NCBI GenBank assembly: GCA_902587165.1
Contig: CACIKF010000003.1
Coordinates: 124,001-188,000 of the forward strand
DNA: 64,000 nt
Direction of reading: 5' to 3'
From: Puniceicoccaceae bacterium
Lineage (GTDB): Bacteria > Verrucomicrobiota > Verrucomicrobiia > Opitutales > Coraliomargaritaceae
Shown: piece after piece, positions 38,306-47,545 of the stretch
Position numbering within the stretch: the first letter of the stretch is position 1
Layout of the letters: each line of letters begins with the position of its first letter
The notes under the pieces: model-generated
What the model saw: only the letters and a program-made list of their open reading frames with translations
Databases searched by the model: none
What the model was told of the DNA's origin: nothing
Program-made: the position numbers and the translations under genes

Positions 38306-39473
38306 ACTTAATACACAAGTCGTGAGCGAACCTACCCAAATAGCACCCGAGCCCGAGAGCGTACCACTGCCGGACGTGCTTGTTCTACCTGCTGAATACT
38401 TTTTCATCGAAAAAGTCGAAGTGCCCGCTGCACTCGCCCCTTCCGAGCTGGCCGACTTCGCCGAATTAAGCATGGAGGCCGTCTCTCCCTTCCCACTTGA
38501 TCAACTACGCTGGGGATTTTCATCTGCTCCCGACGGCCAAAATCTACTCATTTACGCCGCGCTCAAAGACCGACTCAAACTCGCAGGCCACGCAGAGTTG
38601 GAAAGCTACACTTGGGTGCTCCCAGATTTCACTACCTTAAACGGTGCGCGCTTTACCCGCGATACCGAGATCGTCCTCGAAGGCAAGCATTACACCACCA
38701 GCTTTCTGCTTCCTAGCGGCGGAGGCTCGCCTGAAAACATCCGTAGCCTACCCGCAGGCACTGATCCGCCCCGCAGCGCAGGCCAAAGCATCCACCTCAA
38801 ACTGTTACCTTTCGAACTGAGTGAACAAGGCCTCCCTACTTTCAAATTTGAAACATTCGGCGAAGCACCTGCCGACGGGCTCTGGTCACCCCTAGAGCCA
38901 GACGAGGCCTCACTTTGGAATGCCGACATCCGACCGAGTAATTTCAAAGCTGTCGAACGCAGCGCCCGCCGCACGACTAGCCTTGTCTCTCGTATTATGG
39001 GTTACGCGGCCATCTTTGCCATCGCACTTATCGTGCTCGAAGGCCTAGTTTTCGCAGGTGATTTCTGGCTCGGCACCCGCACAGCCAAAATCGACGAGCA
39101 GGCTAGCAGCGTCCGTCGGATAGAGGACAAGCACAGCCTTTTAAATAAACTCGATCAAGTCGCGCAGAACGAACTACGCCCCATTGCCATGCTCACTGCT
39201 GCAAATGAAATTCGTATAGCGCTCGGAAAAACAGGGATCGAATACGACGAAACCATCATTGAACGCAGTAATCGTCTCACGATCGAAGGCAAAGCTAACA
39301 CAATCAACGAGCTCAATCTCTACACCAAATCACTTCGTGAGTCAGGGAAGTTTCAACTCGTTGGAGAACCCAAATATATTACCCGCGATAGCAAGACCAG
39401 CTTCACCGTGACCCTCGATTATACGCACAGCGAACCCAAAGCAGCCGAGACGAAAGGAGTCATGACTCCATGA
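38283..39473 (+). CDS. gspL: Type II secretion inner-membrane protein, GspL-like
   Basis: This is a 396-residue protein. The start is the GTG at 38283; an alternative GTG at 38322 would shorten it by 13 residues. It has a cytoplasmic N-terminal region of about 230 residues, a single TM helix near residue 240 (YAAIFAIALIVLEGLVFAGDF) and a periplasmic C-terminal coil and ferredoxin-like domain. Position and shape match GspL, which links the secretion ATPase to the periplasmic parts. The primary sequence is diverged and the actin-like fold cannot be verified here. Confidence 0.7.
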   Translation: MKKAIHSELNTQVVSEPTQIAPEPESVPLPDVLVLPAEYFFIEKVEVPAALAPSELADFAELSMEAVSPFPLDQLRWGFSSAPDGQNLLIYAALKDRLKLAGHAELESYTWVLPDFTTLNGARFTRDTEIVLEGKHYTTSFLLPSGGGSPENIRSLPAGTDPPRSAGQSIHLKLLPFELSEQGLPTFKFETFGEAPADGLWSPLEPDEASLWNADIRPSNFKAVERSARRTTSLVSRIMGYAAIFAIALIVLEGLVFAGDFWLGTRTAKIDEQASSVRRIEDKHSLLNKLDQVAQNELRPIAMLTAANEIRIALGKTGIEYDETIIERSNRLTIEGKANTINELNLYTKSLRESGKFQLVGEPKYITRDSKTSFTVTLDYTHSEPKAAETKGVMTP

Positions 39474-40021
39474 GCGACTTGAAAGACAGATTGCGTGCCC
39501 TCTACAAGCGCATGAGCCTACGCGAGAAAATCCTCTCCTTACTCTTCGTGCTCGTCATTCTCTTCCTATGGTCGAACAACTGGCTCGGCCGCCTGTCTGA
39601 GTGGGATGCACAACGCAAACTCACCGGGGTCGAGCTACAAACACAACAGCAATGGCTCGACCGTAGCGCCCTATTAACCGAGCAACTCGCCGTCGCTCTT
39701 GAGCGCGTCGACCCTTCCAAAACATTCGCGGCTGCACAGCTTTCCGGCCACATAGACAACCTCATTCGTCGCAGTGGCCTCTCCGCAGATATCGACCCTG
39801 TCCGCACCCGTGAGGGCGAGATTTTCAACGACCACAACCTACGTGTCCGTCTCGGCCGAATTTCCATTGCCCAACTGATTCAGATCAATAGCCTACTTCA
39901 AAAAGGGACGCCCTATATTAACATCCAAAGCATACGTATACAAAAAGACCGTCGCAATCCCTCGCAACTTGATATACGATACGAAATCAATTCTTTCGAC
40001 CTAAAAGACCCGAACCTGTAA
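39470..40021 (+). CDS. gspM: Type II secretion protein, GspM-like
   Basis: The 183-residue protein has a short cytoplasmic end, a TM helix (MSLREKILSLLFVLVILFLWSNNW, about residues 14-37, split here by eye) and a periplasmic coil. The MSLREK start of the helix is typical of GspM. GspM pairs with GspL in the inner membrane assembly. It overlaps gspL by 4 bp and shares its stop with the start of gspD (TAATG at 40019-40023). Confidence 0.72.
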   Translation: MSDLKDRLRALYKRMSLREKILSLLFVLVILFLWSNNWLGRLSEWDAQRKLTGVELQTQQQWLDRSALLTEQLAVALERVDPSKTFAAAQLSGHIDNLIRRSGLSADIDPVRTREGEIFNDHNLRVRLGRISIAQLIQINSLLQKGTPYINIQSIRIQKDRRNPSQLDIRYEINSFDLKDPNL

Positions 40022-42147
40022 TGCTCCGCTTCATCTCAATCATCTCACTAAGTGCAATATCTATTCTCGCTAGCCAAGGCTACGCTCAGGATACAGACGG
40101 ATCGCGCGCCCGAGTCCTCGCATCACCCACGGTCCTCCCCAAGGGTATGATCACACCCGCCGAGCCCGAGCTAGAAGAGCCCGAAGCCATAGTCGGTGAA
40201 ATCGTGCTGGTCGATGACACCGCCAATCAAGTCCTCGTCCTACTGGAGCAACTCACAGATAAGATCATTCTGCGCCGCCAAGACCTGCCCGTCTCTAAAT
40301 TTAATTTTAACTCTCGCGGCGCCATGACAAAGCGGGAGGCAGTGCTTGCCCTCGAAAGTTTACTGACCCTCAACGGCATCATGCTGACCGATATGGGAGG
40401 ACGCTTTATGAAGGCCGTCCCTGCGACCAACGTAAACAGTCAAGTTCCCATCATGCTTGCTGGCAGTAGCCTTGAACTCGACGCCAGCCAGCAAATCTAC
40501 GCCAAACTTTTCAAGCTCGACTACCTCAACGCAGTCGAAGCAGGCGCGCCCCTCGTACAAAACCTCGTTTCCCAAAATTCCAGTGTGCTGCCCTTCCCAA
40601 AGTCCAATGCACTCCTCATTACTGATGCCCTCGTTAACATACAACGCATCGAATCCATATTCAAAGATGCGGACCGTGCGCAAGTCATTCGCGAAGAGAT
40701 CAAATTCATCAAACTCGACTTCGTGCAAGCCGCGGAGATGCAAGAACGCATCGAAAATCTCATCCAAGGCCCGCTCAAAAGCTACCTTGAAGGGAATACC
40801 AGCGTGACTGCCGACGAACGGACGAACCAACTCATCCTCATCACCCACCCCGGCAACCTGGCAATTATTATGGACGTAATCCAAAGCGTCGATGTCGATG
40901 CCGCCCCACTCACCGCCAGCGAAGTCTTCCAGCTCCGCCAAGCTAAAGCTGAAGAAGTCGTCCCCATCATCGAAGACATCATCACTGGGCAAAAAGAAGG
41001 CCGCGAAGAAGATGCCCAAGTCGCCCGCGAAAACGAACGTGCAAACAACGCTAATAATCGCGGAAACAACGACGCACCCCCGGTCGTCGCTAATACGCCG
41101 GCGTCCTCCGCTGGCATTATCGAAGCTAACAGCTCTTTGCAATTTTCTAACTTTGTCGGCCTAGCCGCGGATGAGCGCACTAACGCTATCGTCGCTTACG
41201 GGACACAGCAGGACTTAAAGACGCTCAAAGAACTCATAGAAAAAATCGACATTCCATTGCCGCAGGTTCTAATCGAAGCAGTAATTACCCAAGTTACTTT
41301 GAGTGAAACGCAGGCCAGTGGCCTCAGCAGTCTGGGTTTCACTTATAAGGGGTTAACAAATACCTTTGAGGCGATCAGCGCTGGGACAGCTGGAGGTATT
41401 AGCTTCACGGAAGGCAAGATTAGTCTAGATAACCCAGTTGATTTCGCACTGGCTACAACTATCACGCCAACAAATAAAGATGGCAATACTCGCGTACTCT
41501 CGGCCCCTCGTATAGTCGTCAGTCATAATGAAGAAGGCATCATCAATGTCAGTCGCTCACAACCGATCATTACTTCAAGCACGAATTTTAATAACAGTAA
41601 TGGCACCAGTCGCAGCTCAGTCGAATACCGTGACATTGGTATTAAGCTCACGGTCACACCGCTAATTGGGGCGGACGGCACAGTGCAAATGGTGATTGAG
41701 CAGAGCGTTGAGAACGTAGTAGAGACTATTCTTATCGATAATAATCCACAACCGATCATCGGTGTGCGTGAAGCCACCTCAACAGTCAGCGTCAAAGATG
41801 GCGAAATTGTTGTGCTTGGCGGCTTACAAGAAAATACTGGGTCAGATAGCAACGATTATTTCCCTGTCATTGGTCGCTTGCCATTAATCCGGAATATTTT
41901 TGGCGGTTCAGCCGAGGATTATGACCGAACAGAGATTATCATATTTATTCGACCAACTGTTTTGCAAAATACAGACGTAGCTTTTGACGTTTCCAAGGGT
42001 TACATAGAAGCCGCTTCAGAAACAGAAGTAATTAAAGAATACATCGATACAAACTCAACAAATGACATCTACCTAGAAGGTAGTAAATTCGAAGACCCTG
42101 CTAAGCCTAAAAGAGAACGCACCTGGCCACGCTTCTTTCGCCGTTAA
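40021..42147 (+). CDS. gspD: Type II secretion secretin GspD
   Basis: The 708-residue secretin has a signal peptide (about 21 residues) and N-terminal N0-N3 domains with repeats such as ADERTNQLILITHPGNLAIIMDVI. A low-complexity linker lies near residues 323-375 (Glu/Arg then Asn-rich). The secretin domain begins around IDIPLPQVLIEAVITQVTL. Its key motifs include NTRVLSAPRIVV, VEYRDIGIKLTVTPLI, and VKDGEIVVLGGLQE. It forms the outer-membrane channel. The C-terminus contains basic residues rather than a clear pilotin signal. Confidence 0.94.
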   Translation: MLRFISIISLSAISILASQGYAQDTDGSRARVLASPTVLPKGMITPAEPELEEPEAIVGEIVLVDDTANQVLVLLEQLTDKIILRRQDLPVSKFNFNSRGAMTKREAVLALESLLTLNGIMLTDMGGRFMKAVPATNVNSQVPIMLAGSSLELDASQQIYAKLFKLDYLNAVEAGAPLVQNLVSQNSSVLPFPKSNALLITDALVNIQRIESIFKDADRAQVIREEIKFIKLDFVQAAEMQERIENLIQGPLKSYLEGNTSVTADERTNQLILITHPGNLAIIMDVIQSVDVDAAPLTASEVFQLRQAKAEEVVPIIEDIITGQKEGREEDAQVARENERANNANNRGNNDAPPVVANTPASSAGIIEANSSLQFSNFVGLAADERTNAIVAYGTQQDLKTLKELIEKIDIPLPQVLIEAVITQVTLSETQASGLSSLGFTYKGLTNTFEAISAGTAGGISFTEGKISLDNPVDFALATTITPTNKDGNTRVLSAPRIVVSHNEEGIINVSRSQPIITSSTNFNNSNGTSRSSVEYRDIGIKLTVTPLIGADGTVQMVIEQSVENVVETILIDNNPQPIIGVREATSTVSVKDGEIVVLGGLQENTGSDSNDYFPVIGRLPLIRNIFGGSAEDYDRTEIIIFIRPTVLQNTDVAFDVSKGYIEAASETEVIKEYIDTNSTNDIYLEGSKFEDPAKPKRERTWPRFFRR

Positions 42148-42150
42148 ATA

Positions 42151-42720
42151 ATGATCCGATCAACTTCAGATTTCGCACAATTCACGAAAAGAGCATTCCA
42201 CAGAGGTTTCGCTTTCGCTCTGCTTGCTAGTGTCTCCGTACTTAGCGCGGAATCGCTCGAAAGTAGCAATCCTTTTCTCCCACCTGGCTACGGAGAAAAG
42301 AAAGAAGTGCCAAAGCCTGTCGTGCAATCCAACGGCCCAATCAGTCGAGAAATCGAATTTCGCGGACTCGTTAAGATGAAGGGCCGATATCAATTTAGTC
42401 TTTTTAATAAACGCGATCAAAAGAGCTACTGGTTGAAAGAGAACGAAGCGACCGCGCAAGGTATCTCCGTTCGTAACTACGACTCGGGCTCCCAATCACT
42501 CACGGTTAGCATGAGTGGTCGCACCGAGCGCGTTACCCTAATTTCTGCCAGCTCCTCGCCCATCTCAGTAGTTGCCTCCGTCAGCCCGCCGGTTAACACA
42601 AACGGCAATGCCAACAAGCCGGGGCTCCCTCCAGTATTACAAAACATTATCAAGCCAAATAATAGCAATAACGACAAACGAGCAGTCCCCCGCCGCCGAG
42701 TCATCTTACCCAAGAAGTAG
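42151..42720 (+). CDS. Type II secretion periplasmic connector, GspC/PilP-like
   Basis: The 189-residue protein has a signal or anchor segment (about residues 20-35), then SSNPFLPPGYGEKKE and a compact beta domain with EIEFRGLVKMKGRYQFSLFNKRDQKSYWLKENE (in parts). This has the look of the homology region of GspC or PilP, which bridges inner membrane components to the secretin. It starts 3 bp after gspD. A short basic C-terminus follows a Pro/Asn-rich stretch. The match is weak in sequence. Confidence 0.55.
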   Translation: MIRSTSDFAQFTKRAFHRGFAFALLASVSVLSAESLESSNPFLPPGYGEKKEVPKPVVQSNGPISREIEFRGLVKMKGRYQFSLFNKRDQKSYWLKENEATAQGISVRNYDSGSQSLTVSMSGRTERVTLISASSSPISVVASVSPPVNTNGNANKPGLPPVLQNIIKPNNSNNDKRAVPRRRVILPKK

Positions 42721-42783
42721 ACCCCGTAATTTTTAGTTTATTCTGCTCTAGTCAGAATGTGGTGCTCTACCGAGCGGAGCGAA

Positions 42784-42869
42784 TGGTACTCAGAGAGGGA
42801 TTTGAACCCTCACGCCCGCGAGGGCACCACGACCTGAACGTGGCGTGTCTGCCGTTCCACCACCTGAGC
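42784..42869 (-). tRNA. tRNA-Leu (CAG anticodon)
   Basis: Read on the - strand, an 86-nt class II tRNA with CCA encoded. Acceptor GCTCAGG pairs with TCTGAGT (two G-U), and the discriminator is A. The anticodon stem is CCACG/CGTGG with loop TTCAGGT, so the anticodon is CAG (reads CUG). There is a long variable arm (GCCC/GGGC). The T arm is GAGGG-TTCAAAT-CCCTC. Confidence 0.95.
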
Positions 42870-43009
42870 ATCAGCTAAAAATCTGTATTCCGTATTTTTG
42901 AGTCGAACTGTCAATGATTTCGTTGTGGGATATGACGCTTGGGTGTCAGTAAAATAAGGGGACTTAATATTCTAATCTAGCGGACGGGCGAAGCGCTTTG
43001 CGCTGGCGC

Positions 43010-43852
43010 TCAAGTCATTTCAAAAACCAGCGCAGTGGTATTATCTTTTCCATCCGTCTGCACGGCCTCGCTTACTAGGCGCTCTGCGATGTCGGCAGGG
43101 GCATCCTTAGGCGGATTGCGAATAAGCCGTTGCATCCCACTATTCCAAAGACCCTCGACCAAGCCATCAGAACAAATCAGGAAGGCATCACCCGTCTCGT
43201 AGCCAACACCTCCGAACTGTGGGCTTAGCTTTTGATTCTTACCACCGAGCACTTGCTGGAGCCCGTTGCGTCCTGGGTGGTTACGAGCTTGAGTTTCACT
43301 TAGTTCACCTTGGCGCTGCTGCCAGCCAACATGCGTGTGGTCGTGGCTAAGTTGCTGGATACCCCCAGTCGCGGGTAAATGATAGATGCGGCTGTCGCCA
43401 ACATGCGCGAAGTAGACCCAAGCTGGGCGAACCCAACACAGACTGAGCGTGGCTCCCATACCGCTGAGCTCCGCATAAGCTTGCCCCAATTTAGTAAGTT
43501 CGCGGTGTATTTGATCAAAAAGCTCTCCGAGCAGATCTTGATAGCCGACCGCGATTCCATCTGCCGCTGCACTGAAGGATTGTGGCAACAGCTGTGTGAT
43601 TTTCTCTACCGCGATCTGGCTAGCAAATTCGCCCGCGTTCGCTCCCCCCATACCATCACTGACGGCAAAAATATAGTCACTCTCATTGAGCTCCGCCTCA
43701 CCGTATTTACCGAGGCGGCGCACGCCCTCGCCGTTGAGCGCCAGCGCGAGAAAGGCATCTTGGTTATTTTTGCGGAAGCGTCCGACATCACTCAGTCCAG
43801 ACCATTGGATGGTCTGTGCCCCACTAGCTTCCTCTGGCCTAGCTTCACTCAT
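43010..43852 (-). CDS. PP2C-family serine/threonine protein phosphatase
   Basis: The 280-residue protein starts at the ATG at 43852 (MSEARPEE); the longer frame upstream overlaps the kinase-like gene and adds no family sequence. The motifs are SDVGRFRKNNQDAF, DGMGGANAGEFAS with the metal Asp, VGDSRIYHL, LICSDGLVEG and KDNTTALVFEM. PP2C phosphatases remove phosphate from Ser/Thr using Mn or Mg. It overlaps the upstream kinase-like gene by 8 bp, which suggests a coupled kinase-phosphatase pair. Confidence 0.94.
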   Translation of the reverse strand: MSEARPEEASGAQTIQWSGLSDVGRFRKNNQDAFLALALNGEGVRRLGKYGEAELNESDYIFAVSDGMGGANAGEFASQIAVEKITQLLPQSFSAAADGIAVGYQDLLGELFDQIHRELTKLGQAYAELSGMGATLSLCWVRPAWVYFAHVGDSRIYHLPATGGIQQLSHDHTHVGWQQRQGELSETQARNHPGRNGLQQVLGGKNQKLSPQFGGVGYETGDAFLICSDGLVEGLWNSGMQRLIRNPPKDAPADIAERLVSEAVQTDGKDNTTALVFEMT

Positions 43853-44294
43853 CGCTGCCCTTTCGTTGCCAAGCACTACGGTCAGCGACTGTCTCCATCT
43901 TGGGCGACGGCGGGTAACCAGGCTCGAGAATAGTCGCAAACTCAAAATCAATCACGCAAAAGCGCCCCATTTGAGAATTATAGGTAATGTTGCGAAGCTC
44001 GGCATCGTCGTGGCAGACACCATACTGCTTCAGCTCGGCGAAGATTAGCTCCTTCTTCTTATTACTAAGGTGGTCAACACGTGCGCCACAATTAGTCGTG
44101 ACGAGGTAGAGCTCAGGATCATCTACTTTCACGACCTTAGGAACGAAGCTGCAGCCCTGTTGATCGAGAAACTGGAGCACGCGTAGCTCATTTTCGTAGC
44201 GCTCGCGGGCTTGTGGTCCCTTAAAAGTCTTGTGCACAAGACCATCATAACCGATGCGAACGACCGCACGGGCTGTATTTTTGGCTTCTTCCAT
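43845..44294 (-). CDS. Small kinase-like protein (LPS/RIO-like protein kinase fold)
   Basis: The protein is 149 residues from the ATG at 44294; longer reading would add an unlikely hydrophobic start. It has reduced kinase motifs: an ATP-Lys region VHKTFKG, the helix Glu in YENELRVLQFL, a catalytic loop GVCHDDAELRNITYN with HxDxxxxN form, and a metal-binding VIDFEFA. No P-loop Gly triplet is clear. The gene overlaps the PP2C gene by 8 bp. The target is unknown, and it may phosphorylate a protein or a small substrate. Confidence 0.75.
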   Translation of the reverse strand: MEEAKNTARAVVRIGYDGLVHKTFKGPQARERYENELRVLQFLDQQGCSFVPKVVKVDDPELYLVTTNCGARVDHLSNKKKELIFAELKQYGVCHDDAELRNITYNSQMGRFCVIDFEFATILEPGYPPSPKMETVADRSAWQRKGSDE

Positions 44295-44503
44295 AAATTC
44301 AATAAAATTGCAGGGTTTCTCTTGTGCAAAGGCAAGATTTGAACAAAACATTGAAAAAGTTCTAATTCTAGACCTTAACAAATATCCTCAAGTAGAAAGC
44401 ATTGGCATGCGGACTGCTCAATTAATTCGCGGGTTTTCGGCTAAGTCCAGCCACCTGCTGAAACTCAACAGTCAATCAACAACCTGACAAAACACAGAAT
44501 AAC

Positions 44504-45529
<1,026 letters not shown>

Positions 45530-45579
45530 GGCTACTTAGTAGCCCTGGAAAAAAGTTTCAGGGTCACAAGGCTTTAATT

Positions 45580-45610
45580 AACGCCACTCTTTCGGGAGTG
45601 GCGTTTTTTT
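45580..45610 (+). terminator. Rho-independent terminator of glnA
   Basis: A perfect 10-bp stem (45580-45589 with 45596-45605) around TTTCGG is followed by T residues to 45610. It lies 51 bp after the glnA stop. Confidence 0.9.
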
Positions 45611-45829
45611 GCGCAGATAAAAACAGTAGGCTCTTCGCAAAGCCAATCTAGGACAACTTCATCTATACCCAGCGAGCCAGTAATTGTCGTCTTTATCCCA
45701 CTCTTCAATGAAGAGTCAATTCTCACATCCCCTTTGATAAAATCGCCGCCACGGTCGATGAACATTTGCTTGGTTTATCCCTAAAGACCTCTTAAGACAA
45801 CTATGACAGACTAGGTTCATCCATTTAAC

Positions 45830-46936
45830 ATGCAATTCATCGACATCAAAGCCATCCATCAAAAAAGCAGCTCTCAAATTGACGCCGCCGTCGCCAAAGT
45901 CTTTGAACACGGTCGCTACATTAATGGTCCAGAGGTCTATGAACTCGAAGCCACCCTAGGCGAATTCCTAGGCGGGACAAAACCACTCGACTGCGTAGCC
46001 GTCGCCAGTGGCACGATGGCACTTGAAGTCGCACTTCGCGCCCTTGGTATTGGTTCAGGCGACGAAGTCATCACCACTCCCTTTACATGGATTAGTACTG
46101 CAGAGACCATAGCGCTTGTTGGCGCAAGGCCCGTCTTCGCCGACATCGAAGCCGACACTTACAACATCGACCCTAGGGAGGTAGAGAAGCGCATTACAGC
46201 CAAGACCAAAGCAATTATAGCGGTCAACCTTTTCGGCCAAATGGCTGATTATTCCGCCCTCGAAGCGATTGCCGAAAAACATGGCCTTAAGATTATTGAG
46301 GACGCGGCCCAGAGTTTCGGAGCGGAACAAAACGGACGCAAGAGCGGCACGATCGGCGCTGTTTCCTGTACTAGCTTTTTTCCCGCTAAACCACTCGGCG
46401 CTTATGGCGATGGTGGCGCTGTCTTCACCGCCGATACGCAACTGGGCGAAGCCCTCCGCGCTGTGAGCAATCATGGCTGCAAAGAGCGCGAGTCCCACTA
46501 TATCTTGGGCACCAACGGCCGCTGTGATAGCTTGCAGGCTGCCATCATAAAGGCCAAATTTGCAAACTTCCGCGACGAAGAGATTACCCTGCGCCAGCAA
46601 GTCGGTGCCCGCTACTCTGAAGCACTTAAGGATCACCTTACAGTTCCCGTAATCCATCCTGGAAACACCCACATTTACGCCCAATACACCATTCGCCCGC
46701 GCGACCGTAGCAGCCTGGGCGAGGCTTTAAAAGCTGCCGACATCCCCAGCGCCGTTTACTATCGCAAACCCCTGCACAAACAAGCCGTCTTCGCGGATCT
46801 GCCTTGTGCAAAAAAAACATTCCCAGAGACAAACAAAGCAGCGAAGGAAGTGATCAGCCTTCCCTTTCATCCCTACCTGAGCGAATCCGAGCAGGACCGA
46901 ATCATTGCTGCCGTGATCGCGCACGAAAGGGCTTAA
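45830..46936 (+). CDS. DegT/DnrJ/EryC1/StrS family aminotransferase
   Basis: The 368-residue PLP enzyme begins QFIDIKAIH and has the family features DCVAVASGTMALEVAL, EVITTPFTWISTAETI, VNLFGQMADYSALEAIAEKHG, IIEDAAQSFGAEQ, and the PLP lysine in FFPAKPLGAYGDGGAVF. These enzymes aminate UDP-sugars or other sugar ketones for surface polysaccharides. No sugar-gene neighbours are present in this window, so the substrate is open. Confidence 0.9.
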   Translation: MQFIDIKAIHQKSSSQIDAAVAKVFEHGRYINGPEVYELEATLGEFLGGTKPLDCVAVASGTMALEVALRALGIGSGDEVITTPFTWISTAETIALVGARPVFADIEADTYNIDPREVEKRITAKTKAIIAVNLFGQMADYSALEAIAEKHGLKIIEDAAQSFGAEQNGRKSGTIGAVSCTSFFPAKPLGAYGDGGAVFTADTQLGEALRAVSNHGCKERESHYILGTNGRCDSLQAAIIKAKFANFRDEEITLRQQVGARYSEALKDHLTVPVIHPGNTHIYAQYTIRPRDRSSLGEALKAADIPSAVYYRKPLHKQAVFADLPCAKKTFPETNKAAKEVISLPFHPYLSESEQDRIIAAVIAHERA

Positions 46937-46952
46937 GTAAAAAGAGTTTTAG

Positions 46953-47414
46953 CTACCTCAATTGCCGTAAGCCCTCGTAAGCTACAATACCAACAGAGGT
47001 CGACAGATTGAGCGAACGTAGCGTGTCATTTTTATGTGGAATCGTCAGACGCTGACCTTCCATCTTCGTATGCAGCCAATCGGGCGCACCATGCCCCTCA
47101 CTGCCAAAGACGAGCCCATCGCCGTCAGCGTATTCAACATCCCAATACGCATGATCCGCGCGTGTAGTCAAAAGCCAAAGCCGTTTTGGGGCTGCAGGGC
47201 TGAGCTCGAAAGCCTCCCAGTTTTCATGGTGGTGGACGTCGAGCGACTTCCAGTAGTCCATCCCACTTCGCCTTAGATGTCTATCCGTAATCGTGAAGCC
47301 AAGTGGATGAATCAAATGCAAGCGGCTCTCGGTGATCGCACAAAGGCGACCGATGTTACCCGTATTTTGGGGGATTTCCGGATTAAACAGAATGATGTGC
47401 AGCATAGTGCTCAA
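46953..47414 (-). CDS. trmL: tRNA (cytidine/uridine(34)-2'-O)-methyltransferase TrmL
   Basis: The 153-residue SPOUT enzyme has LHIILFNPEIPQNTGNIGRLC at the start, RSGMDYWKSLDV in the middle and LVFGSEGHGAPDWL (SAM knot) with RSLNLSTSVGIVAYE at the end. The start is at 47414 (MSTMLHI) or the internal Met at 47405. It methylates the wobble position of tRNA-Leu. It is convergent with the aminotransferase gene, with 16 bp between the stops. Confidence 0.94.
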   Translation of the reverse strand: MSTMLHIILFNPEIPQNTGNIGRLCAITESRLHLIHPLGFTITDRHLRRSGMDYWKSLDVHHHENWEAFELSPAAPKRLWLLTTRADHAYWDVEYADGDGLVFGSEGHGAPDWLHTKMEGQRLTIPHKNDTLRSLNLSTSVGIVAYEGLRQLR

Positions 47415-47545
47415 GCGAAGAACGAAGACCCGTTTAGCGCAAGCACCGATGCCCAGCAGATCAAGTAATTGAACAGACTTACGAGGCTAGCTAAGCTACC
47501 TATTCAGGCTTGCCCCTTAGAGCCTCCGAGCTTTCCTAAACTCCT

